Below, in pieces: positions 1 through 6,233 of a DNA stretch of 7,562 bases. This DNA is from Thalassolituus sp. (GTDB lineage: Bacteria; Pseudomonadota; Gammaproteobacteria; Pseudomonadales; Oceanobacteraceae): assembly GCA_029212275.1 (NCBI GenBank), contig JARGOI010000025.1:1-7562 (forward strand). Reading direction: 5' to 3'. Every line of letters begins with the position of its first letter. Position 1 is the first letter of the stretch. A program made the translations under genes and the position numbers. The notes beneath the pieces are model-generated. The model worked only from the letters and a program-made list of their open reading frames with translations, was not told the DNA's origin and searched no databases.

Positions 1-16
1 TTCTACTAAAGATAAT

Positions 17-47
17 GCAGAGGCTGTGCCAGTTGCACAGACTCTGC
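17..47. terminator. Strong hairpin downstream of flgH, possible terminator
   Basis: GCAGAG (17-22) pairs with CTCTGC (42-47) and CTGTGC (24-29) pairs with GCACAG (35-40), with one mismatch (23/41) and a 5-base loop: 12 pairs in all. It lies 41 bases after the flgH stop. In the flgH direction it is followed by ATTATCTTTAG, a poor T-tail; in the opposite direction by TTGTTTATT, somewhat better. It could end the flgFGH transcript, end a transcript entering from the other side, or be a structured spacer before flgI. The window edge prevents a decision. Confidence 0.45.
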
Positions 48-70
48 TTGTTTATTCATCTTGTGCAACT
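31..70 (-). repeat. Inverted repeat competing with the post-flgH hairpin
   Basis: AGTTGCACA (31-39) is the exact reverse complement of TGTGCAACT (62-70), with 22 bases between. The arm at 31-39 is also most of the loop-side arm of the hairpin at 17-47, so only one of the two structures can form at a time. In RNA from the flgH direction the 9-pair structure would be made first. This is the geometry of an attenuator, but no regulator or leader gene is demonstrated. Confidence 0.4.
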
Positions 71-88
71 ATTAGCCTAGATTCTGCA

Positions 89-772
89 TTAAAATGGCCA
101 CAACGGAGAATTAAGAATCTTGTCACCCCAACCTTGGCGGGTGCTGTTGTTGAGACTGCCGCGACCACCAAACGAAATCCGTGCATCGGCAACCTTGGTC
201 GAGGCCACGGTATTGTCTGGCGTAATGTCTTGCGGACGCACTAAACCACTGATGCGAATGTACTCTTCGCCTTCGCTTAACGTTAACCACTTTTCACCGC
301 GAATCTTTAAGTTGCCGTTAGGCATAATCTCCGCCACCGTCACACTTATTTCGCCGCTCAAACTGTTCGAACGATCGGCCTCGCCTTTGCCATTAAAAGC
401 GCGAGAATTCGAAGTTTCGCTGTCCATTGTTAAGTTTTTCCAGCCAGGTACCGTTCCTAACAAGTTAGGGACTGCCATGGAATTATCTGACGTCTTATCA
501 GACTTTGTTTGTGCTGATTTCGACGATTGATATTGCTCGTCAAAAATCACCGTAATTATATCGCCGACACGAGTCGCTTGTTGGTCGGTATATAAACCCA
601 AACTGTAACGCGCTTGATACAGAGAACCGCTGCTATTAGCCGGTGCTTTCAAACTTTCAGAAGGCACAGGGGCATAATCTGGATCGTTAGGGAAAACGCC
701 ATTATCAGGATTCACCGTACTGCAACCCGTTAATATGGTCAGCGCCAAAGACAAACCGATCAACAATTTCAT
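89..772 (-). CDS. flgH: Flagellar L-ring lipoprotein FlgH
   Basis: Encodes 227 residues from the chosen start (E. coli 232). Residues 1-17 are a lipoprotein signal with one lysine, a hydrophobic core and the lipobox LTGC, predicting lipidation of Cys17 and anchoring in the outer membrane. Mature landmarks are SLYQARYSLGLYTD (50-63), RVGDIITVIFDE (68-79), and the ring-forming region 139-183 with NGNLKIRGEKWLTL and IRISGLVRPQDI, ending in SPLWPF. FlgH forms the L ring, a bushing for the distal rod at the outer membrane, working with the P-ring protein FlgI. An upstream ATG at 832 would add 20 polar residues before the signal peptide and lacks a ribosome site, so 772 is preferred. This leaves a 78-base AT-rich gap after flgG with no clear element except a weak 5-pair hairpin at 786-799. 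Confidence 0.95.
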   Translation of the reverse strand: MKLLIGLSLALTILTGCSTVNPDNGVFPNDPDYAPVPSESLKAPANSSGSLYQARYSLGLYTDQQATRVGDIITVIFDEQYQSSKSAQTKSDKTSDNSMAVPNLLGTVPGWKNLTMDSETSNSRAFNGKGEADRSNSLSGEISVTVAEIMPNGNLKIRGEKWLTLSEGEEYIRISGLVRPQDITPDNTVASTKVADARISFGGRGSLNNSTRQGWGDKILNSPLWPF

Positions 773-778
773 AACATA

Positions 779-783
779 CTCCT
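779..783 (-). promoter_or_regulatory. Ribosome binding site that fixes the flgH start
   Basis: AGGAG on the minus strand lies 6 bases before the ATG at 772, which opens directly into the signal peptide. An out-of-frame ATG at 777 is only 1 base from this site and so is unlikely to be used. The longer in-frame start at 832 has no ribosome site. Confidence 0.85.
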
Positions 784-850
784 GACGTAATACTTTACGC
801 TGTGTATCTGATTTACTAATTTTATTAAGCATATTTTTAATGTTACTTTT

Positions 851-1636
851 TTACGTGTTCTGAGTTAAAAATTGCAACATTTGGTCGGCAGCGGAAACAA
901 CTTTAGAGTTCATTTCGTAGGAACGCTGAACCGTGATCATTTTTACTAATTCTTCTACCACTTCGACGTTAGAGTTTTCCAATGCGCCTTGCTCTAACGT
1001 GCCGAAACCATCTTCATTAGGAACGCCAACCTGAGGCGCACCACTGGCAGCGGTTTCCAAATAAATATTGCCACCAGACGCTTGCAAACCTGCAGGGTTA
1101 ATAAAATCTACCGTTTCAATTTGTCCTAATTCTTGCGGTGCAGGATCACCAAACATGGTGGCCTGCACGATGCCGTCTTTGCTGATGGTCAAATTATTGG
1201 TTTGTTCAGGAATAGTGATCTGTGGCTCTAATGGATAGCCATTAACGTTGACGATCACGCCTTCGTTATTGATATGAAACGTACCGTCGCGGGTATAACC
1301 AATATTGCCATCGGGTAACTGCAACTGGAAAAAGCCGCGACCATTCACTGCCATATCTAACGGCTGATCGGTAATTTGTAGCGAACCCGTGGTAAATACT
1401 TTTTGCGTACCGGCGGTACGCACACCGGTACCCAACTGCAAGCCAGATGGCAGGCGAGTATCCGCCGAACTGTTAGCGCCTGGCTGCCGTTGAATTTGAT
1501 AAATTAAATCTTCGAATACCGCGCGATCTTTTTTAAAGCCGGTCGTCGACACGTTGGCAAGGTTGTTAGAAACCGTCGTCAGATTTAAATCTTGAGCTTC
1601 TAAGCCGGTCTTACTGACCCAAAGTGCGTTCATCAT
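851..1636 (-). CDS. flgG: Flagellar distal rod protein FlgG
   Basis: Encodes 261 residues (E. coli 260) and follows the Pseudomonas-type sequence closely. Residues 5-34 carry LWVSKTGLEAQDLNLT and NNLANVSTTGFK. Residues 40-66 include the FlgG-specific stretch YQIQRQPGANSSADTRLPSG, which in the family keeps the distal rod straight and rigid, unlike the curved hook. The D1 core is at 93-120 (LDMAVNGRGFF, YTRDGTF) and the C-terminal helix at 224-259 (EVVEELVKMITVQRSYEMN). The distal rod runs inside the P and L rings. Two ATG codons lie in a row; the first has GGAG (complement of 1645-1648) 8 bases upstream and gives the usual length, while the second, one residue shorter, cannot be excluded. No cysteine is encoded. 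Confidence 0.97.
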   Translation of the reverse strand: MMNALWVSKTGLEAQDLNLTTVSNNLANVSTTGFKKDRAVFEDLIYQIQRQPGANSSADTRLPSGLQLGTGVRTAGTQKVFTTGSLQITDQPLDMAVNGRGFFQLQLPDGNIGYTRDGTFHINNEGVIVNVNGYPLEPQITIPEQTNNLTISKDGIVQATMFGDPAPQELGQIETVDFINPAGLQASGGNIYLETAASGAPQVGVPNEDGFGTLEQGALENSNVEVVEELVKMITVQRSYEMNSKVVSAADQMLQFLTQNT

Positions 1637-1650
1637 AAGCCTAACTCCGG

Positions 1651-2397
1651 TTATTGATTCGACATGATTTGCGTGGTGGCTGACGATAATTCATCCACAC
1701 GCTTCATTAATTTGACTTGCATCTCGTACTGACGATTCAGCTGAATGAGATCGGTTAATTCGGAGACGGCATTCACATTACTGCCTTCTACGTAACCGCC
1801 AATCACAGAGATGGTGGGGTCGGCCAACGCCGGTTGCGCTTGTGGATCGCGGAAACGAAATAAGCCGTCTTCGCCTTTTTCTAAGGTAGAAGAATCGGGA
1901 TTGACCAATTTAATTTGTACTGGCTCGGCCACCGACGCAGGCACTTCGCCGCGGGGCTGGACCGAAATAATGCCTGACTTGCTGATTTCGATTTGTTCAT
2001 ACTCTGGCAACACGATGGGGCCACCGTCGCCTATCATTTGCAGACCGCTGCTGTTGACTAAACGTCCCAATGCATCGACGTTTAAATCTCCGGCGCGGGT
2101 ATAGGCTTCTTGGCCATCAGGTCCAACCACCGCAAACCACCCTTCTCCTTCAATAGCGAGATCGAGGTTGTCACCGGTATCAATTAAGGCACCCTGTTTG
2201 AGGTTGCTGGCGGGACTTTCCGTCATGGCATAAGCACGTGTTGGAAAATGCTCGCCAAATACGCTCATGGCACGACTTTGGGTGTAATCCGAACGGAAAC
2301 CCGTAGTGCTTATGTTGGCTAGGTTGTTGGCATGTGCTGCCTGACCCAGTGTATTTTGTTTCGCCCCAGACATGGCGATGTAGAGTGCGCGGTCCAT
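1651..2397 (-). CDS. flgF: Flagellar proximal rod protein FlgF
   Basis: Encodes 248 residues, close to the 251 of E. coli FlgF. The start MDRALYIAMSGAKQ is characteristic of FlgF, followed by the rod/hook motif NNLANISTTGFR (24-35). Residues 79-103 (LDLAIEGEGWFAV and YTRAGD) form the conserved D1 core shared with FlgE and FlgG, and the C-terminal helix 209-248 has LTDLIQLNRQYEMQVKLMK. FlgF is a proximal-rod subunit between FlgC and FlgG, exported by the type III apparatus. The ATG follows a strong ribosome site and a sigma-54 promoter, making this the first gene of the second transcription unit. flgG begins 14 bases after its stop. No cysteine is encoded. Confidence 0.97.
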   Translation of the reverse strand: MDRALYIAMSGAKQNTLGQAAHANNLANISTTGFRSDYTQSRAMSVFGEHFPTRAYAMTESPASNLKQGALIDTGDNLDLAIEGEGWFAVVGPDGQEAYTRAGDLNVDALGRLVNSSGLQMIGDGGPIVLPEYEQIEISKSGIISVQPRGEVPASVAEPVQIKLVNPDSSTLEKGEDGLFRFRDPQAQPALADPTISVIGGYVEGSNVNAVSELTDLIQLNRQYEMQVKLMKRVDELSSATTQIMSNQ

Positions 2398-2401
2398 AAT
2401 G

Positions 2402-2408
2402 CCTCCCC
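2402..2408 (-). promoter_or_regulatory. Ribosome binding site of flgF
   Basis: GGGGAGG on the minus strand lies 4 bases before the flgF ATG. It is the strongest ribosome site in the window and fixes the flgF start. It fits the first gene of a separate transcript that cannot rely on coupling to an upstream gene. Confidence 0.8.
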
Positions 2409-2409
2409 G

Positions 2410-2436
2410 GCAAATGTCGCTGAATTCGTCATTTGC
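2410..2436 (-). repeat. Inverted repeat at the predicted start of the flgF transcript
   Basis: GCAAATG and CATTTGC form a perfect 7-base inverted repeat separated by 13 bases. One arm begins at the transcription start predicted from the sigma-54 site and the other ends 1 base before the flgF ribosome site. It could be a hairpin at the very 5' end of the mRNA, or a DNA site for an activator that binds downstream of the promoter, as reported for FlrC- and FleQ-type regulators. Seven bases can recur by chance, so the role is open. Confidence 0.4.
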
Positions 2437-2444
2437 TAAGAAGA

Positions 2445-2462
2445 TTGCGAAGGTCGTGCCAA
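2445..2462 (-). promoter_or_regulatory. Sigma-54 promoter for flgF onward
   Basis: Minus-strand sequence TTGGCACGACCTTCGCAA matches the sigma-54 consensus (TTGGCACG, four bases, TTGCA) with one difference, TCGC for TTGC. The invariant GG (complement of 2459-2460) and GC (2447-2448) are separated by exactly 10 bases, as this sigma factor requires. Counting from the -12 C, transcription should begin near 2435, giving a leader of about 38 bases before flgF. Flagellar rod and hook genes in Pseudomonas and Vibrio are sigma-54 dependent with an enhancer-binding activator of the FleQ/FleR (FlrA/FlrC) type. The activator site is not identified with certainty here. Confidence 0.85.
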
Positions 2463-2510
2463 GTATTATTTTCTTATTATTTTCAGTAGGTTATAAAAAT
2501 TTACTGGCTG

Positions 2511-2559
2511 ATAAAATACAATAAACTCGCACATCGGCAATCCTTTGCCGCTGGGCGAG
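2511..2559 (-). terminator. Likely rho-independent terminator after flgE
   Basis: On the minus strand, CTCGC (complement of 2555-2559) pairs with GCGAG (2526-2530) and CGGCAA (2545-2550) pairs with TTGCCG (2535-2540) around the loop AGGA. Between them, two more pairs form with one mismatch on either side, giving 13 pairs in a 15-step stem. It is followed directly by TTTATTGTATTTTAT (complement of 2511-2525), a broken but T-rich tail. It lies 48 bases after the flgE stop and before a sigma-54 promoter, where a transcript boundary is expected. The interrupted T-run makes partial read-through plausible. Confidence 0.7.
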
Positions 2560-2574
2560 CTTGTTGTTTCCTAG

Positions 2575-2594
2575 GGTGCCTCTCATAAGACACC
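2575..2594 (-). other. Small stem-loop just after the flgE stop
   Basis: Read on the minus strand, GGTGTCTT and GAGGCACC form an 8-pair stem around the loop ATGA, starting 13 bases after the flgE stop codon. Two of the pairs are G-U wobbles that exist only in RNA copied in the flgE direction; the opposite-strand RNA would have A-C mismatches there. It has no T-run after it, so it is not itself a terminator. It could protect the 3' end of the flgBCDE transcript, together with the larger hairpin that follows. Confidence 0.45.
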
Positions 2595-2607
2595 GCTAAA
2601 GAATCGA

Positions 2608-5600
2608 TTAGATATTCAGAATGGTCTGTGTGATCTGATCGGTCGTTTCAATAGTTTTTGCACTGGCCTGGAAGTTACGCTGGGCAATAATCAGTCTCAC
2701 CAATTGCTCAGATAAATCCACATTCGAATCTTCCAAGGAGGATGATTGAATTTGTCCAAATGATGCCGTACGCGGAGAACCTACCGTTGGCGTACCCGAT
2801 TCAAAGGACTCGGCCCAACTTGTTGACCCTAATGGCGTCAAACCTTCTGGATTACGGAAATTCGCCAATGCCACCTGTCCTAACGTTTGCGCTTGTCCGT
2901 TGGTAAAGCGTGCAAAAATAATCCCTTCTTGGTCGACCTCAAGGCCAGTCAAACGACCCGTAGAGTAACCATCCTGGCTTACTTCATTAACTGCAAAGGC
3001 ACTACCAAACTGGGTTGAACCATCCAACGAAATCTGAAAGTTGGAGTTGCGTGAAGCTTCTGTAACAGGTAATCCACCTTCTAATACGTTGGTCGACGTC
3101 AACGCTCCCGTTGGGTCGCCATTTTCGTCCACTGGGTCCCAGTTAGTAATATTAATATCACCCGTGGCAATTTCATCTAAAGTACCGTCTGAATTAAAAA
3201 AGAGTTCATAACGGGCTGCAGTCGGTGCCAAATTCTCTGGGAAGGGCAATGAAGCATCAGGGTCACCGACGTCTCTTCCATCCACCTGTACGTACATGGC
3301 CCATACGTTTTGTTCGGTAGGACGGCTGGGATCCAAAGGCTCTTTAACAAAAAACTGCGTCATCACATGAGCGTTGCCCAAGCTATCATAGATCGTCGTG
3401 GACGTTGCGCTGTTGTAGGTTTTTTGGTCCGCAGGATCGAATGCATTCAGTACGAAAGGGGTGAACTCATCGTCGGTTAACGCGCCAAATATGCCAGACA
3501 CAACTGGAACGGGATCTTTTAACGTATATCCTTCATTAAAGACGAAATTAACCGAACCACCGACCGCTGCGGCAACGTCCGCGGTAGAAGTTCCGCCCAA
3601 GACCACTGGCCCAGTATTTTCTGCTCCCTGTACGATAATTGAGTCAGTGACCGATGAACTGTCGATGGATAATTTAATATCACGTCCAATGTCATTGGTG
3701 ATGACCAAATCGCCTATTTCATTAACTTCGGCTCGAAAACCCGGTAAGGTTGTTGCTCTGTAGGCATTAATTTCGTAGGCAATTTCTTCTAAGGTCGTTG
3801 ATTCTAATACCTGACCATTGAGAGTCAGTGACATGTTATCTGCTGGATTATTGTAACCAGACAGTGGGATCGTCATCACCGTTTCTGCGTTCGCCGTTAC
3901 GCCTGGTTGCTGATTGAAAATAGACACAATTTCGTTGGCTTCTGCATGTTTAGGGATAGTGATGTCTGTTTCATTACCCTCAGGATCGACCAAAGTAACC
4001 TCTTGTGCTGGGTATTCATTAGTCACGCCCTCAATGCCTTGAGTCAGCAATGTAGCATCGTCTGGATTAACTTGTAGTAAAGCATATAGGTCGGCTTCGC
4101 TGATATCTGGGCCACCGGCGGTCAAATTACTGATCGAAATAATGGATGATTCACCCCCTTCGGTTGCGGATAACTGCAGGGTGTACTGCGGCGGCACGGT
4201 ACGAGGTTCGATTTCTAGAGCACTGGCGCGTACGCCAATGTAGCCGTTCGCATCTTGACTGTTTAACTGTCTATTAATGGCTGCAGCAATTTGCTGTACC
4301 GAACGAAACTCTTCATCCAAACTGATTAAAACCGAACCACTGCGTCCTTCGCTGTCTGGCGCAGGAACAGTCAAATTAATACTGAAACTGTTGGTGCGAT
4401 CTATTTCATCATCGCCACTCACTTTAAAAAGACTGTCAAAACCTAAGTCTGTTAATGATTGACCATATCCAGCGGTTGCCGTGATATCAATGCCTTCTGC
4501 AGAACCTGTCTGTGTATTGGTAAATACCAGCTGACCACTCACTGCCTCGACAGATACCTTGCCAAACAGACCAGTGGAGCCGATAAACACATTCATCTCA
4601 TCTTGAATCGCAGCTGCAAGATCGTTCAAGCTGGCATAATTTGATTCAGGAATAATGATGGTTTTGACACCACTATCGCCGTCGGCACTGCGTACTTGAA
4701 TGTCAAAACGGTTGTTGGCTACCACGGCTTGTTGACCAGCATTCAAGCGATTGCTTGCGATAAATCCTAAGTCCGTTAAATCATTATTGATAGAGGGTAC
4801 ATCGGCAATTTGAATGAAATCACCGGGGTTAGCGTTAGTCGTGACCGCAAAGCTTATTTGACCAGCACTTTGGCTGGCTTGTACTTGGGGAACGCCGCCA
4901 GATAGTGCAGCAATTTGCGCATTAATCTCCGTCACTATTTGTGTAGGAGTTGGATTTGTAATAGGCGCGCTAGAAATCCAACTCGCCTGACTGAGATTGA
5001 TGGGATAAGTGTCACCGCCGTCAACCGCAATGTTGAAATTTAGACTGTTGGTGGTAGTTAAGTTAATACTAGAAATAGGAGAATTGGCCTGCAAACTCGC
5101 ATACACACCCGCGAAATCATCAACAATATTCAGCGGTGGAGTGGACGTGGTTCGAGTAGTCGTTTGCGTACCCGGTATGGAACGCAAATCAGCCGTTAAT
5201 GGATTACTACCAACAAATAAGGTTGAGCCAGCGGTGCCAATACTCACCGTAGGAATGGTTGCTGGGGATGTTGAGCTAAAAATTGCAGCCCAAGCGCCTT
5301 CGTTACTTAACGAAAATGTGCTGCCATTGGTTGCGTTGTAACCTGAACGTTCGATGGTCAGTGCGCCCGTCGTTGGATCTTGTGATGCACGCAATTGCTG
5401 AGAACCAAACGTCGCATCCAATCCAGCCTGAACATCATTAAGTACATCCTGTACTGTGCCACCCGTCACACCTGTTAAGGTAACGGTCTGTGGGCCTAAA
5501 CCATCACCAAGATCGATATCAATACTGGCCGCACCATAGGTAAAAGGTGCTTGGGCAGTTAAATCATCAACAAAAGAGGTGCTAGCAGCAGTTCCACCAG

Positions 5601-6213
5601 TTGTTGGTTGCCCGGCGGACTTTAATACTGTATTGGTGGACTCGATAATGCCTGAGTCCGCAGCACCAACGGCCAAGCCGTTGGTATTTACCTGCAAGCC
5701 TTGCTCTTGTAACACCAAGGCACCTGCATTCAAATTCAACAGGGCTGCTGCAATGCGCGTTAATTTGGGCGGTTGATTGGAAATTTGAATGCTAATATCG
5801 CCCAAAACTCCACTCACCACACCAGTATCATTCGCTTCGTAACCTTGCAAACGAGCACCACTATTGCTGACAACAAATCCGTCTTTATCGAGCGAGAAAA
5901 CCCCAGCACGAGTGTAAGAAACACTGCCGCGATCATTCATCACAAAAAAACCGTTGCCGTCGACCGCCAAATCTAATGCATTACCGGTACTGCTGACGTT
6001 ACCTTGGGAGAACTCTTGACGAATATTCTCCACCATTACACCGCTGCCTGGTGGCTTGGCACCAGTACCGAGCAAAGTAGTGGTATACACATCGCCAAAC
6101 TCAGTGCGTGATTCTTTAAAGCCGATGGTACTCGCGTTAGCAATGTTGTTACCTGTTACCTCAAGGTCGGTTGAGGCTGCACGAATTCCACTTAAACCAA
6201 TATTAAAAGCCAT
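2608..6213 (-). CDS. flgE: Giant flagellar hook protein FlgE (1201 residues)
   Basis: Hook subunit; polymerises under the FlgD cap into the curved universal joint between rod and filament. Both ends are ordinary: residues 1-35 have the D0 motif (GNNIANASTIGFK), residues 76-130 the D1-like core (NALDLAVDGNGFF, YTRAGVFSLDKDGF), residues about 920-1060 a FlgE D2 domain (FDPADQKTYN, TIYDSLGNAHVMTQFFVK), and 1081-1201 the closing D1/D0 with LSEQLVRLIIAQRNFQASAKTI (read in two parts, 1167-1188). The family is usually near 400-460 residues; here about 750 extra residues (roughly 168-920) are inserted, with several repeated beta-rich modules. The frame is open throughout with no stop or frameshift. 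The ATG has GGAGAGA (complement of 6218-6224) 4 bases upstream. No cysteine is encoded. Transcribed with flgBCD and followed by a likely terminator. Confidence 0.96.
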   Translation of the reverse strand: MAFNIGLSGIRAASTDLEVTGNNIANASTIGFKESRTEFGDVYTTTLLGTGAKPPGSGVMVENIRQEFSQGNVSSTGNALDLAVDGNGFFVMNDRGSVSYTRAGVFSLDKDGFVVSNSGARLQGYEANDTGVVSGVLGDISIQISNQPPKLTRIAAALLNLNAGALVLQEQGLQVNTNGLAVGAADSGIIESTNTVLKSAGQPTTGGTAASTSFVDDLTAQAPFTYGAASIDIDLGDGLGPQTVTLTGVTGGTVQDVLNDVQAGLDATFGSQQLRASQDPTTGALTIERSGYNATNGSTFSLSNEGAWAAIFSSTSPATIPTVSIGTAGSTLFVGSNPLTADLRSIPGTQTTTRTTSTPPLNIVDDFAGVYASLQANSPISSINLTTTNSLNFNIAVDGGDTYPINLSQASWISSAPITNPTPTQIVTEINAQIAALSGGVPQVQASQSAGQISFAVTTNANPGDFIQIADVPSINNDLTDLGFIASNRLNAGQQAVVANNRFDIQVRSADGDSGVKTIIIPESNYASLNDLAAAIQDEMNVFIGSTGLFGKVSVEAVSGQLVFTNTQTGSAEGIDITATAGYGQSLTDLGFDSLFKVSGDDEIDRTNSFSINLTVPAPDSEGRSGSVLISLDEEFRSVQQIAAAINRQLNSQDANGYIGVRASALEIEPRTVPPQYTLQLSATEGGESSIISISNLTAGGPDISEADLYALLQVNPDDATLLTQGIEGVTNEYPAQEVTLVDPEGNETDITIPKHAEANEIVSIFNQQPGVTANAETVMTIPLSGYNNPADNMSLTLNGQVLESTTLEEIAYEINAYRATTLPGFRAEVNEIGDLVITNDIGRDIKLSIDSSSVTDSIIVQGAENTGPVVLGGTSTADVAAAVGGSVNFVFNEGYTLKDPVPVVSGIFGALTDDEFTPFVLNAFDPADQKTYNSATSTTIYDSLGNAHVMTQFFVKEPLDPSRPTEQNVWAMYVQVDGRDVGDPDASLPFPENLAPTAARYELFFNSDGTLDEIATGDINITNWDPVDENGDPTGALTSTNVLEGGLPVTEASRNSNFQISLDGSTQFGSAFAVNEVSQDGYSTGRLTGLEVDQEGIIFARFTNGQAQTLGQVALANFRNPEGLTPLGSTSWAESFESGTPTVGSPRTASFGQIQSSSLEDSNVDLSEQLVRLIIAQRNFQASAKTIETTDQITQTILNI
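3664..5550 (-). repeat. Diverged hook-IN-like protein modules inside flgE
   Basis: Within the FlgE insert I see about six units sharing one pattern: beta strands with alternating hydrophobic residues, then a helix of the type 'QIAAAIN-QL', then 'V-A----GQLVFT' and a closing I-I-strand. Approximate residues are 222-303, 383-484, 497-592, 606-697, 736-788 (incomplete) and 792-850; in bases 5550-5305, 5067-4762, 4725-4438, 4398-4123, 4008-3850 and 3840-3664. Helix examples are TPTQIVTEINAQI (422-434), LNDLAAAIQDEM (529-540), VQQIAAAINRQL (639-650) and LEEIAYEINAY (808-818). The pattern resembles the flagellin hook IN motif known from flagellins and FliD. Boundaries are judged by eye, the first and fifth copies are weak, and nucleotide identity between copies is low, so the duplications are old. 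Confidence 0.55.
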
Positions 6214-6233
6214 ATCGTCTCTCCAGCGTCTGC

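Noticed and set aside
120..530. 136-codon open frame on the plus strand opposite flgH
   Set aside because: Antisense shadow of a clearly conserved gene, with no ribosome site or recognisable protein features.
786..799. Hairpin CGTAA/TTACG in the flgG-flgH gap
   Set aside because: Only five pairs, AT-rich and without a T-run; too weak to call a terminator or regulatory element.
773..832. Longer flgH with a start at 832 (20 extra residues)
   Set aside because: No ribosome site precedes that ATG, and the extra polar residues would push the lipoprotein signal away from the N-terminus. The ATG at 772 has AGGAG at proper spacing and begins the signal peptide.
2180..2413. 77-codon minus-strand frame overlapping the start of flgF
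   Set aside because: Out of frame with flgF, which has clear rod-protein motifs over the same bases; no independent start signal.
2463..2525. Sigma-70-like -10/-35 boxes in the AT-rich stretch upstream of flgF
   Set aside because: AT-rich DNA gives many partial matches; none had both boxes with good spacing, while the sigma-54 site is near consensus.
3461..5776. Several plus-strand open frames of 61-110 codons opposite flgE
   Set aside because: They mirror the flgE codon pattern, have no family resemblance and no promoter or ribosome sites; a long gene yields such frames by chance.
2608..6213. FlgE as a fusion or a misassembled pair of genes
   Set aside because: The frame is continuous, both ends are FlgE, and the insert has consistent beta-rich, cysteine-free composition; no internal start, stop or frameshift was seen.
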